A stretch of 9,820 nucleotides of DNA from Balneolales bacterium. GTDB lineage: Bacteria; Bacteroidota; Rhodothermia; Balneolales; HLUCCA01. Made by a program: the position numbers and the translations under genes. The notes beneath the pieces are model-generated. The model saw nothing but the letters and a program-made list of their open reading frames with translations, ran no database searches and was not told the DNA's origin. Shown here piece by piece: positions 1-7,566 of the stretch. The stretch lies in contig JAIUMT010000106.1 in the NCBI GenBank assembly GCA_022565415.1, positions 1 to 9,820 on the forward strand. The letters run 5' to 3'. Positions within the stretch are counted from its first letter, which is position 1. Each line of letters begins with the position of its first letter.

Positions 1-198
1 GACTACTGCTTGTAAGAATCCTAGATACAACAAACTAGGTTCTTTCCACTTAATGTATCGCACGAGAGTATAAGCAGCAATCGCAAAGGAAAATCCAATC
101 AGAGTTTCGGAAAACGCAGCTATATCATAGTCTAGTCCACGGCTACCAACCTGGATAAACATCAAACTGACGACGTGTAGTACTGACAGTGCAGACAC
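1..198 (-). CDS. Partial hypothetical membrane protein, N-terminal part
   Basis: An open frame on the minus strand continues past the left edge of the window; only about 66 residues are visible. I chose the GTG at 198-196; an in-frame ATG at 162-160 is the alternative. An in-frame TAA at 228-226 bounds the frame upstream, so the start lies between them. The translation is strongly hydrophobic: a first segment ending in SLMFIQVG, a second containing TLIGFSFAIAAYTLV followed by a basic stretch (RYIKWK), and the start of a third (LLYLGFLQAVV). This suggests a multi-pass inner-membrane protein with the YIKWK loop in the cytoplasm. It lies 68 bp downstream of the helicase gene on the same strand, with no convincing terminator between, so co-transcription is possible. 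I do not recognise the family. No Shine-Dalgarno sequence is visible before either start. Confidence 0.55.
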   Translation of the reverse strand, partial: MSALSVLHVVSLMFIQVGSRGLDYDIAAFSETLIGFSFAIAAYTLVRYIKWKEPSLLYLGFLQAVV

Positions 199-266
199 GA
201 TAATAGACTTTGGTTTGTAGAATTCTTAAAAATCAGACACACAACGACACAATATGCAGTAAAAAA

Positions 267-1994
267 TCATTCTTTACCAAAAATGGATGTAATCTTGCCC
301 CAAATTCCAGATTTCGATTTAGTCTCGCTTTTATTTACCGATTCCGATTCGCCGCCAAAAGGTTCGATCACATTTTTAATCCGATCAATCTGCTTTTGGT
401 CCACATTCGTCTTCGTATTTCGGCCACCGGCTGGACGCGGATTTCGATTACCTGAATTACGCCCGGCCCGGCTTCGTCTATCAGGAGAATCTGTTCTTCT
501 GGAACTGGATTGGTCGCGTGTGTCGTCTTTATCGGAGGTTTCGGTTCTTCGACGAGGCGCTGGCTTTCGACGGGGTGCTGGTTTCTTTTTATCTGGAGTC
601 GGCGTTGAGGTATCCGCATCAGCAGCACCATCATTTTTTCGGGCGGATGTTCGCGGAGCAGCTGGCTTCGCTGCTCTTGAACTTGAACGACCCGGACTTT
701 CTGAGCGATCGCTGTTTTGTGAACGGTTGTCATCAGAAGAACTGTCGTTGCGTTTCGGACGGCTACTTGTGTTTCTTCGAGCTGGGGCTCTTCCACCTGA
801 TCGACCACCTGTATTGCTTCGAGACGATCTTCCATTGGAAGAACCATCCCGACTGTCGCCTGAATCACTGGCAAAATCAGAAAGACCATCTGGCATTTCC
901 TTGATTTCGATTCGATCGCCCATTTCTTTAATAATCGTACTGAAATAGCGACTGTCTTCGGGAGATACCAGCGTTATAGCAGTACCTTTTTTCTTGGCAC
1001 GCGCTGTACGACCAATACGGTGAATGTAATCATCCAGGTCGCGGGGAACATTATAATTTACAACATGCGACACACCGGTAACGTCAATACCTCGAGCCAT
1101 AACATCGGTGGCAACAATTACATTGATGCGGTTGTTAGTAAAGTCGCTGAGAGTTTGCTCCCGTTCTTTTTGGTCCCGGTCGCCGTGCATAGAACCAACC
1201 CGAATGCCCTTTTTGTATAAAGCACGGGCAAGTCCGTCAACACCACGTTTGGTAGAGACAAATACAATAGCAGTTTGATCGTCTTCTGTATCGAAGAGAT
1301 TGAGAACTAAGTCCAGCTTTCCGCTTTCCTGAATTTTATAGGCTTGCTGAGTAACACCTTCGGCCGGCTTCTGAGTCGAAATATTGATCCGAACCGGATC
1401 GTTGGTCATTTCTTTGGCCAACGTTTCGATATTTCCCGACAATGTAGCTGAAAAGAGCAAACTCTGACGTTTTTTCGGTAATCGGTGTATAATACTGCGA
1501 ACATCAGGTAAAAAACCCATATCCAACATTCTGTCGGCTTCATCCAGAACCAGAAACTCCAACGCTGAAAAATCGACCGACGATACCTTAATGTGATCTA
1601 TAAGACGTCCAGGTGTTGCTACTAAAATATCAACGCCTTCGCGGATAGCCTTTTCCTGTGTAGTCCAGTCGGCGCCGCCATAAATGCACGCACTCGTGAT
1701 TCCGGCATGATATCCAATGCTCCAGAATTGCTGATCAATTTGAATGGCAAGTTCACGTGTCGGGGCCAATACCAACGCCCGGATGCCAGGTTTAGGATTT
1801 GAACCTATTTTCTCTATGAGGGGAATTGCAAATGCGGCAGTTTTGCCTGTACCTGTTTGGGCCGAAGCCAAAATGTCTCTTCCGTCGAGTAATAAAGGAA
1901 TGGCCTGCTCTTGTATAGGCGTCGGTTTGTCAAAACCCATGTCCATCAATCCCATGAGGACATTCTCACCTATTTTAAAATCTTTAAATGACAA
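267..1994 (-). CDS. rhlE: DEAD-box ATP-dependent RNA helicase, RhlE type
   Basis: This is an ATP-dependent RNA helicase of 575 residues, expected to remodel structured RNA (ribosome assembly, mRNA turnover, cold adaptation) in the cytoplasm. Core motifs appear in order: Q motif (GFDKPTPIQ, 20-28), motif I AQTGTGKT (45-52), Ia PTREL (78-82), Ib TPGR (127-130), II DEAD (151-154), III SAT (182-184), IV (243-249), V ATDVMARGID (295-304) and VI HRIGRTAR (325-332). The core ends near 370. A ~205-residue Ser/Arg/Asp/Pro-rich tail follows, including PAPRRKPAPRRR (472-483), and the protein finishes with a short amphipathic-looking segment (GIWGKITSIFGKE). The start is TTG at 1994-1992. It gives the family-like N-terminus MSFKDF and keeps the aromatic residue upstream of the Q motif; the first ATG (residue 14) would remove it. 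No Shine-Dalgarno sequence is visible. RhlE rather than SrmB, DeaD or RhlB is judged from the core sequence and the basic tail; the subfamily is less certain than the helicase call. Confidence 0.93.
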   Translation of the reverse strand: MSFKDFKIGENVLMGLMDMGFDKPTPIQEQAIPLLLDGRDILASAQTGTGKTAAFAIPLIEKIGSNPKPGIRALVLAPTRELAIQIDQQFWSIGYHAGITSACIYGGADWTTQEKAIREGVDILVATPGRLIDHIKVSSVDFSALEFLVLDEADRMLDMGFLPDVRSIIHRLPKKRQSLLFSATLSGNIETLAKEMTNDPVRINISTQKPAEGVTQQAYKIQESGKLDLVLNLFDTEDDQTAIVFVSTKRGVDGLARALYKKGIRVGSMHGDRDQKEREQTLSDFTNNRINVIVATDVMARGIDVTGVSHVVNYNVPRDLDDYIHRIGRTARAKKKGTAITLVSPEDSRYFSTIIKEMGDRIEIKEMPDGLSDFASDSGDSRDGSSNGRSSRSNTGGRSGGRAPARRNTSSRPKRNDSSSDDNRSQNSDRSESPGRSSSRAAKPAAPRTSARKNDGAADADTSTPTPDKKKPAPRRKPAPRRRTETSDKDDTRDQSSSRRTDSPDRRSRAGRNSGNRNPRPAGGRNTKTNVDQKQIDRIKNVIEPFGGESESVNKSETKSKSGIWGKITSIFGKE

Positions 1995-2179
1995 AATATC
2001 GTGTTTAATCTAAGTTTAGCTTTTCTTGTAAGGTGCTTTAACCTACACCAATATAAGCAATAATTCCCTTTTCTTCGTTACACCCAATCTGCAATTATCG
2101 CTTAAGAATACCAAGTTGAAGCGTGTTTGTGTATATTAGAAGTTATTTGATTTCCGAAATTCCAGAAAAGTACCAATTC
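1995..2179. promoter_or_regulatory. Divergent intergenic promoter region
   Basis: This AT-rich region lies between the divergently transcribed helicase and small hypothetical genes, so it should carry both promoters. On the plus strand a TATATT hexamer at 2132-2137 could be a -10 element, placing transcription start near 2144, about 36 bp before the ATG at 2180. On the minus strand TATATT at 2055-2050 could serve the helicase and would leave a leader of roughly 50 nt. Neither has a convincing -35 hexamer at 16-18 bp, so the individual boxes are weak guesses. I see no riboswitch-like or terminator-like structure here. Confidence 0.35.
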
Positions 2180-2539
2180 ATGATTTATACAGACAATTTC
2201 TTTTTCATTTGCCGCGTGCCACTTAGCGCTGAAGGTTCACAAGATGTTGAAGTTCTGGACCGCTCAGAAGGAACAGAAGACTTCCCCCGCGTCTTTACTA
2301 AATTCGAAGAACTACGCTCCCACGCCTTCAACAAAGACGGTTTATACAGTGTTATTCGTGCTGATGAAATTTTCATTCTGTTGCGTACAACCAACAAAAA
2401 AGAAGCTCAAATACTGGCTTTCGAAAATTCGCGCGCAAATCTGATTACCAATTTGCAACACCGGGTTATGCAGGCCAACGATGAAAATGCGAAATCCATT
2501 CTTCGCAATGTTCATCAGATCGACACCAATTTTAGCTGA
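2180..2539 (+). CDS. Small conserved-looking hypothetical protein
   Basis: This is a 119-residue soluble protein of unknown function, beginning MIYTDNFFFICRV. I chose the ATG at 2180. The frame is open further upstream to a GTG at 2123, but that extension would overlap the most plausible -10 box and adds no recognisable sequence. No signal peptide or membrane segment is seen. The first half looks like alternating beta strands (FFFICRVPL, GLYSVIRADEIFILLRT); the second half is likely helical (KKEAQILAFENSRANLITNLQHRVMQANDENAKSILRNVHQ). This suggests a small alpha/beta fold with a C-terminal helical pair. It is flanked by the divergent promoter region and by a strong terminator right after the stop, so it is probably monocistronic. 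I do not recognise a family and assign no function. Codon use looks like that of its neighbours. Confidence 0.75.
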   Translation: MIYTDNFFFICRVPLSAEGSQDVEVLDRSEGTEDFPRVFTKFEELRSHAFNKDGLYSVIRADEIFILLRTTNKKEAQILAFENSRANLITNLQHRVMQANDENAKSILRNVHQIDTNFS

Positions 2540-2550
2540 TTTCGCCTTTC

Positions 2551-2580
2551 ATGGCCGGTAGTTTTCCGGCCATCTTTTTT
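2551..2580 (+). terminator. Rho-independent terminator
   Basis: A perfect 8-bp GC-rich stem, ATGGCCGG (2551-2558) paired with CCGGCCAT (2566-2573), encloses a 7-nt loop and is followed by C and six T residues. It begins 12 bp after the stop codon of the 119-residue hypothetical protein and separates that gene from the PKD gene starting at 2626. The T-tract lies on the plus strand, so it acts in that direction. Confidence 0.9.
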
Positions 2581-2625
2581 CTTCGCTGAGGGTTTCTCCA
2601 TACACATCATACAATTTTACCGTTC

Positions 2626-5600
2626 ATGACGCTACGAGCTCGCAAATCATTCTTTGCCCGTGCTTTCTATTGCGGACTGATGCTTGCTGTCTCGATCATG
2701 TTCACGTCAAGTATTGCCTCTGCCCAACAAGCCCGAGGACTCTTTTTCTCTGTTTTCGGGGAAGATGCTCCGCCCGAGCGTGGCGACAATAATCATGCAC
2801 AGGTAATTTATCTTGAGATTCCGGAATCTGAGACTCGTCCGGTCTATTTGCGCATTTTCGATGCCGAAGTCGGCGGACATCTTGACGAGCGTCACGGACA
2901 GTTCAACACTCAAACACGATTTTTGCTTCTGGGTGGAAACAGCGCCGCCCGCATTTTCGGCGGCCAAACCGATATCCAGAAATCACCCTATGTACACCAC
3001 GATTTCCCCGAAAGCGATATCATCCACGACCACACCTTCGGCTCTGATCCACGCTACGACGGACGTTACTTCCCGCTGGGCGACCTCCCTCTCGAACAAG
3101 GCTTCCAAACACTCGATGGCTACCGCCGATTCGCATTCCTGGCTCTCGGCATAACCGGAAACGACGGCAACTTCTACGACTTCGTGCTATCGTACGACCC
3201 CAACGACAAAGTCGAGCCCGAGAACTACCGCATGTTTGCCTACGATCTCACCATGCGGATTCCAAATCAACGCAACTTCGAAGGCCAAATCCGGATACCA
3301 GTTGGCGGAAGAGACCAACTCAAAATCGCAACTTTCGGCCTCAATAACGAACCCATCCAGCTGAAAGTCCCATTTCAGGAAACCACAAGACTGGAATCGT
3401 CACCCGTCGACAACTGGACAATCAACACCATCGACATCCCAAATCCGGACCTTATCGAAAGCATCGGGTTCAACTTTTTCGGTAGCAATTACAACAACAC
3501 CTTTAGTTTCATGGTGCTCGACGAAAACGACGTTCCGATTGCCATTCCACTCCCGATTTTGGACTACGAATCCGTCGACGAACCCATTTTCCAGACCCGC
3601 CACACCTACGCACCCGACAACTGTCATATTGTGAACCTCGAAAAAATCACGATCAATGGCGATAACTTCCTGAATCCAAGTGCGATATGGGCTTTCCAAG
3701 ACGACACCCTCAGTGGAACCCAAACCCAACGTCGCTTCGAGGAAACCGGCTACCATCCCTACACATTAACCATCAGCGGACTCTTCCAGGGGGGACGACA
3801 ATCGGGCTCTATAAGCGATTCTGTGTTTATTAATCAGCCACCGGTGGCATGGGCTGGTGGAAATCGAAGTTTTGTTGCCGGAACACCCATGGCGTTCGAC
3901 GGCACCGTTTCGGAAGATCCCGACGGTAGAATTACGCGCTACGAATGGGATTTCGGCGATGGAAATACCGGAGTAGGCGCACGTACCGATCATACCTACG
4001 CTCGGGCCGGAGAATACACCGTAACGTTAACCGTTACCGACGACTCGGGCACTCCGTGTAATACCGCAACAGCTACGGCAACTGTGAGAGTAAACCTTCC
4101 GCCTGTTGCCCGCATTAATGCACCTGCCGTTACTCAGGTTGGAGAAACCATCACGCTCGACGGCACAAGATCATCCGACCCAGACGGAAAAATATCTGAG
4201 TATCGATGGGAAATCTTCGGGGAACTGGTTTCCAGCGACTCGATTACCCATTACACCGTAACACGCGAACAGGATATTCCGGTTACACTTACGGTCACCG
4301 ACGATTCGTACACCTTGAACTCAAATGCGAGCACAACTCAGCGAATTCGTGTAAATCGCACACCAATTGCGAATGCCGGGGCCGACAAGCACGTCTCTCC
4401 AAATCGTCCGGCTACGTTTAACGGAAATCAATCGCGCGATCCTGATGGCAATATTGTGCACTATGAATGGGTTTTTCCAGATGGAATTATTCGTGAGGGC
4501 ATGATTGTGCAGGAGGGCATTGCAGAGCCCGGCGACCATTATGTTTACCTGAATGTAACCGATAATGAAGGCGCCGTTGGCACCGATTCGCTGTACGTTC
4601 GGGTTAATTATCCGCCAGTGCCGATCATTTCGGGCGATCTGATTGTAAGTGACGGGGTCGTAGCACTCTCCGCCGCGGAGTCGTACGACGAAGACGGAGA
4701 GATTATCAGTTTTGAATGGAGAATGGGCGACGGCACACGCATTGTTGGTCCCGAGGCCCGGCATACCTACCAACGCCCGGGCAGTTATAATGTACAACTC
4801 ATCATTATCGACGATTCAGGCACGTTTTCGTCGGTTCAAAGCACAACGACTTCCGTTGTTGTAAATCAACTTCCGATAGCGCGGCTAAATGCTCCAGAAT
4901 CTGGCTCTCCGGGACAGCCACTGCGTTTTGATGCATCCGCCTCAAGCGATCCCGACGGAACTATCATCCGGCACGAATGGAGTTTTGGCGATGGAAATTC
5001 CGCCGAGGGTAAAATTGTAGAACATACCTACGAAAGGCCCGGCGTTTATCAGGTTGCACTTGCCGTGTACGACGATACGGATCTCGAAGAATCGGCCGGA
5101 TTTCAGTATCACGAGGTTACCATTAAAGGAGAACCTCAGATTGCGGCTAATTATCCGTCGCGGGTGGCACCCGGTGCGCCGTTTGAAGTCGACCTCAGCA
5201 ATTCACAGACTCCGGGAAGCGAGCTAAAGGGATATTATTGGTTTGTGGATGGAAGTTGGCGACAGGGCGACGCAACGCGCAGTTTTACCATGCTTGAGGA
5301 GGGCGAAAAAGAGATACGTTTCGCGGTGGAAAACGCATCCGGATTGCCCAATTCACGAAGTGAAGGTCGGGCTCAGATTCTTGTAAATGCTAGTCCGGAA
5401 GTGGTCTCGCTGCAGGATATTGTTACGCACGAACCAACCGTTTTTCTGGATGCATCCGCGTCGACAGATCCCGATGGAGATAACTTGCGATTCAGCTGGG
5501 ATATGGGGGATGGAAACACGTATGAGAGTCCAATTATTTCGCATACCTACGCCGATGGCGGACTTTACAACGCGACTCTGACCGTTGACGATCAGCAGGG

Positions 5601-7566
5601 CTTAGAAAACAGTGTCGCCACTCGGGAGTTCACCGTATTTGTGAATCGTGAGCCTCAAATCGTGATGGAATTGCCTGAAAAAGTTTGCGTAAATCAGCCG
5701 GTCGCCTACAGGGCGGAGTCAAGTATCAGCGCCGAAGGGCGGGAATTGCAATTCCGATGGGATTTCGGAAACGGCAAAACAGCGGCGCGATCGAGTGGAG
5801 AGGTCGTTTTTGAATCCGGCGGACGGTACACCGTAAACTTGGTAGCCGACGATGGACTCGGGCTTCCGAACTCCCAAACGCGGACATCCCAAAGCATTCA
5901 GGTAATTGGCCTTCCTGTGGCTAAAGCCGGAGAAGACGTAACCGCTTGCATCACCGAAACCATTGTATTCGACGGATCTGAATCATATTCTGGCACCGGT
6001 GACATTACGCGATGGAGTTGGGATTTCGGGGACGGAAATACCGCCGAGGGCGAGCGAGTTACACACAGGTACACCTCGCCGGGCGTTTACGAAGCCAACT
6101 TAACCGTTGAGTGCAGCGAATATGAGTTTTGTGGTCAGAGCGGGACAACTTCGCGCCAGGTAACCATTATACCCGCGGCAGTTGCGAATTTCAGCATACC
6201 GTCTGTGTTGGTTGAAGGCGAACACCTTTTGTTAGATCCGAGTAACTCGCAAGTTGACGGACATGTTATAACCCGAGTTCGTTGGGAAATAAGCAATAAC
6301 GACGATATCGTTTGGGAATTGAACAGCGATCGCACGCGTTGGGAACGCAGAAGTGGTCGGCGAAGCACCTCCGAACAAATCACAGTAGCTGAGCTTCGCG
6401 GGGGATTACCTCAGACAACAATTACTCCGGCTTCGGGATCCTACGAAGTTCGTCTTCATATTGAAACCGAGTCAGATGCAACCTGTACAACTGCGGTACT
6501 TGCCCGTTCTGTTGAAATTCGTCCAGAGCCCGTGGTTCGCATCGCTTCGGCACCGGTTTTAACTCCGGGTCAGGGGTTTAGGTTCGAAATCGAAGGCAGT
6601 GATGCTGATATCGCCCGACTCGGAAATCCGGTTTGGATTGTAGATGGCGACGAAACAGCCGGCTTGGAAGCGTTTATCGGATGGGAATCGCCTGGTACCT
6701 ACTCCGTCCGACTTGTAGATCGGGGAACGCCGACCGTTAGCGGACCAGAAGAGCGCGATTTAGACGAAATTCGGGTTCGGGTAAATGCTCCACCAACGCC
6801 TGTGATTACCGGTCCGACACTCGTAACACTGGGAGAAACGGTTCAGTTTACAGCATCGGAAAGCTTCGACACTGACGGGGAAATCATTAGCTATTCCTGG
6901 GTTGCGAACAACGGCGCCAGTGCCAACAGCGACACGATTTCAACGCGATTCGATCGTCCCGGCACGTTTAACGTCACCCTCACCATCGTCGACAACGACG
7001 AACTGGCCAACTCCCGAAAATCCATAACCCGCGAAGTGCAAGTAATTGCGCCCGATATGCTACAGGGATCACTCCCAGCGTTGTTCTGCCTGGCCGATCC
7101 GATGAACTTGCCGCGTGAACTCGGGCTAGACGCAAATCGATTCGAAAATCTAACCGTTAAGCGAAACGGAGAGCTTATTTCCTTCGAGGATGCAACAGCA
7201 ATCACATTCGAAAACACCGGAGAGCAGCACATCACGATCGTTGGCTCAGACGGAACAATGTTGCTGGATCAGCGGTTTGATGTTTACGAACCTCCGATAA
7301 TCGATGCAGTGGTTCCTTCCGAAAGCAGCTTGAACCGGGCAGATAATACGGTCCTTTTTGATGCATCCCAGACCTCGGCCCGATACGATGGCAGCGTGCG
7401 ACTGTATTGGGATTTTGGGGATGGAAACACCGCGGCGGGCCAGCGGGTACGCCACTCGTATAGCCGTCCCGGAACCTACCAAGTGACCGTTACCGCAGTT
7501 TCACTTCACGACCTGCCATGTAACACCTCCAGCAAAACGTACACCATTACAATCACTCGAAATTAG
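2626..7566 (+). CDS. Giant secreted protein with tandem PKD (Ig-like) repeats
   Basis: This is a 1646-residue exported protein. A signal peptide (1-33) has a basic start (RARK), a hydrophobic core (GLMLAVSIMF) and a likely cleavage site ASA|QQ after residue 33. Residues 35-320 form an uncharacterised N-terminal region with the block RIFDAEVGGHLDE; 321-401 resemble one degenerate Ig-like domain. About 14 PKD-like repeats fill 402-1646. Canonical W-[DS]-[FM]-G-[DN]-G motifs occur near 441, 785, 958, 1045, 1132 and 1595, with an FEWRMGDGT variant near 697. Several repeats carry DPDG before them, a known possible calcium-ligand turn. Others (repeats 2, 3, 6, 11, 12, 13) have lost the GDG turn. 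PKD domains are generally extracellular scaffold or binding modules, so I infer a surface or secreted adhesin or matrix protein. The protein ends straight after the last repeat; I see no type IX sorting domain, LPXTG or C-terminal membrane segment. ATG 2626 gives a complete signal peptide. A possible -10 (TACAAT, 2610-2615) has no clear -35. The stop overlaps the next gene's start by one base. Ligand and function are unknown. Confidence 0.93.
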   Translation: MTLRARKSFFARAFYCGLMLAVSIMFTSSIASAQQARGLFFSVFGEDAPPERGDNNHAQVIYLEIPESETRPVYLRIFDAEVGGHLDERHGQFNTQTRFLLLGGNSAARIFGGQTDIQKSPYVHHDFPESDIIHDHTFGSDPRYDGRYFPLGDLPLEQGFQTLDGYRRFAFLALGITGNDGNFYDFVLSYDPNDKVEPENYRMFAYDLTMRIPNQRNFEGQIRIPVGGRDQLKIATFGLNNEPIQLKVPFQETTRLESSPVDNWTINTIDIPNPDLIESIGFNFFGSNYNNTFSFMVLDENDVPIAIPLPILDYESVDEPIFQTRHTYAPDNCHIVNLEKITINGDNFLNPSAIWAFQDDTLSGTQTQRRFEETGYHPYTLTISGLFQGGRQSGSISDSVFINQPPVAWAGGNRSFVAGTPMAFDGTVSEDPDGRITRYEWDFGDGNTGVGARTDHTYARAGEYTVTLTVTDDSGTPCNTATATATVRVNLPPVARINAPAVTQVGETITLDGTRSSDPDGKISEYRWEIFGELVSSDSITHYTVTREQDIPVTLTVTDDSYTLNSNASTTQRIRVNRTPIANAGADKHVSPNRPATFNGNQSRDPDGNIVHYEWVFPDGIIREGMIVQEGIAEPGDHYVYLNVTDNEGAVGTDSLYVRVNYPPVPIISGDLIVSDGVVALSAAESYDEDGEIISFEWRMGDGTRIVGPEARHTYQRPGSYNVQLIIIDDSGTFSSVQSTTTSVVVNQLPIARLNAPESGSPGQPLRFDASASSDPDGTIIRHEWSFGDGNSAEGKIVEHTYERPGVYQVALAVYDDTDLEESAGFQYHEVTIKGEPQIAANYPSRVAPGAPFEVDLSNSQTPGSELKGYYWFVDGSWRQGDATRSFTMLEEGEKEIRFAVENASGLPNSRSEGRAQILVNASPEVVSLQDIVTHEPTVFLDASASTDPDGDNLRFSWDMGDGNTYESPIISHTYADGGLYNATLTVDDQQGLENSVATREFTVFVNREPQIVMELPEKVCVNQPVAYRAESSISAEGRELQFRWDFGNGKTAARSSGEVVFESGGRYTVNLVADDGLGLPNSQTRTSQSIQVIGLPVAKAGEDVTACITETIVFDGSESYSGTGDITRWSWDFGDGNTAEGERVTHRYTSPGVYEANLTVECSEYEFCGQSGTTSRQVTIIPAAVANFSIPSVLVEGEHLLLDPSNSQVDGHVITRVRWEISNNDDIVWELNSDRTRWERRSGRRSTSEQITVAELRGGLPQTTITPASGSYEVRLHIETESDATCTTAVLARSVEIRPEPVVRIASAPVLTPGQGFRFEIEGSDADIARLGNPVWIVDGDETAGLEAFIGWESPGTYSVRLVDRGTPTVSGPEERDLDEIRVRVNAPPTPVITGPTLVTLGETVQFTASESFDTDGEIISYSWVANNGASANSDTISTRFDRPGTFNVTLTIVDNDELANSRKSITREVQVIAPDMLQGSLPALFCLADPMNLPRELGLDANRFENLTVKRNGELISFEDATAITFENTGEQHITIVGSDGTMLLDQRFDVYEPPIIDAVVPSESSLNRADNTVLFDASQTSARYDGSVRLYWDFGDGNTAAGQRVRHSYSRPGTYQVTVTAVSLHDLPCNTSSKTYTITITRN
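3829..7563 (+). repeat. Protein-level tandem repeat array, about 14 PKD-like units
   Basis: A repeat-junction signature V/I-N-x-x-P marks unit starts at residues 402, 489, 576, 660, 746, 920, 1006 and 1386. Looser versions fall near 833, 1093, 1182, 1298, 1473 and 1553. Most units are therefore 84-87 residues (252-261 bp); one (1182-1297) is expanded to about 116 and one (1473-1552) is shortened to about 80. The best-conserved DNA within units encodes the W-D-F-G-D-G-N-T turn (for example from 3946, from 6016 and near 7408). The units have diverged well beyond recent duplication; I see no long near-identical DNA copies. Unit boundaries in the degenerate repeats are approximate. Confidence 0.85.

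Noticed and set aside
250..272. A hairpin plus T-run at the helicase stop codon on the minus strand (GTAAAG ... TTTTAC)
   Set aside because: The stem is short and AU-rich with no following T-tract; the T residues lie within the stem. It is not a credible terminator.
283..948. A 221-codon plus-strand frame, and a 173-codon minus-strand frame at 368-889, overlapping the helicase tail
   Set aside because: Both are alternative-frame readings of the Ser/Arg-rich low-complexity tail, which lacks stop codons by composition. Their translations show no fold-like pattern, and the helicase frame is clearly the coding one.
2123..2179. A 19-codon N-terminal extension of the small hypothetical protein from a GTG at 2123
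   Set aside because: It would start upstream of the best -10-like hexamer (2132-2137). The ATG at 2180 is a better start with room for a leader.
4321..4797. A 158-codon minus-strand frame inside the PKD gene
   Set aside because: It is a shadow of the PKD repeats. It has no independent family signature, and the plus-strand frame is unambiguously coding.
3835..7563. The tandem repeats as a CRISPR or DNA-level satellite array
   Set aside because: The periodicity exists at protein level only. The units are 252-261 bp, highly diverged in DNA, and lie within one open frame.
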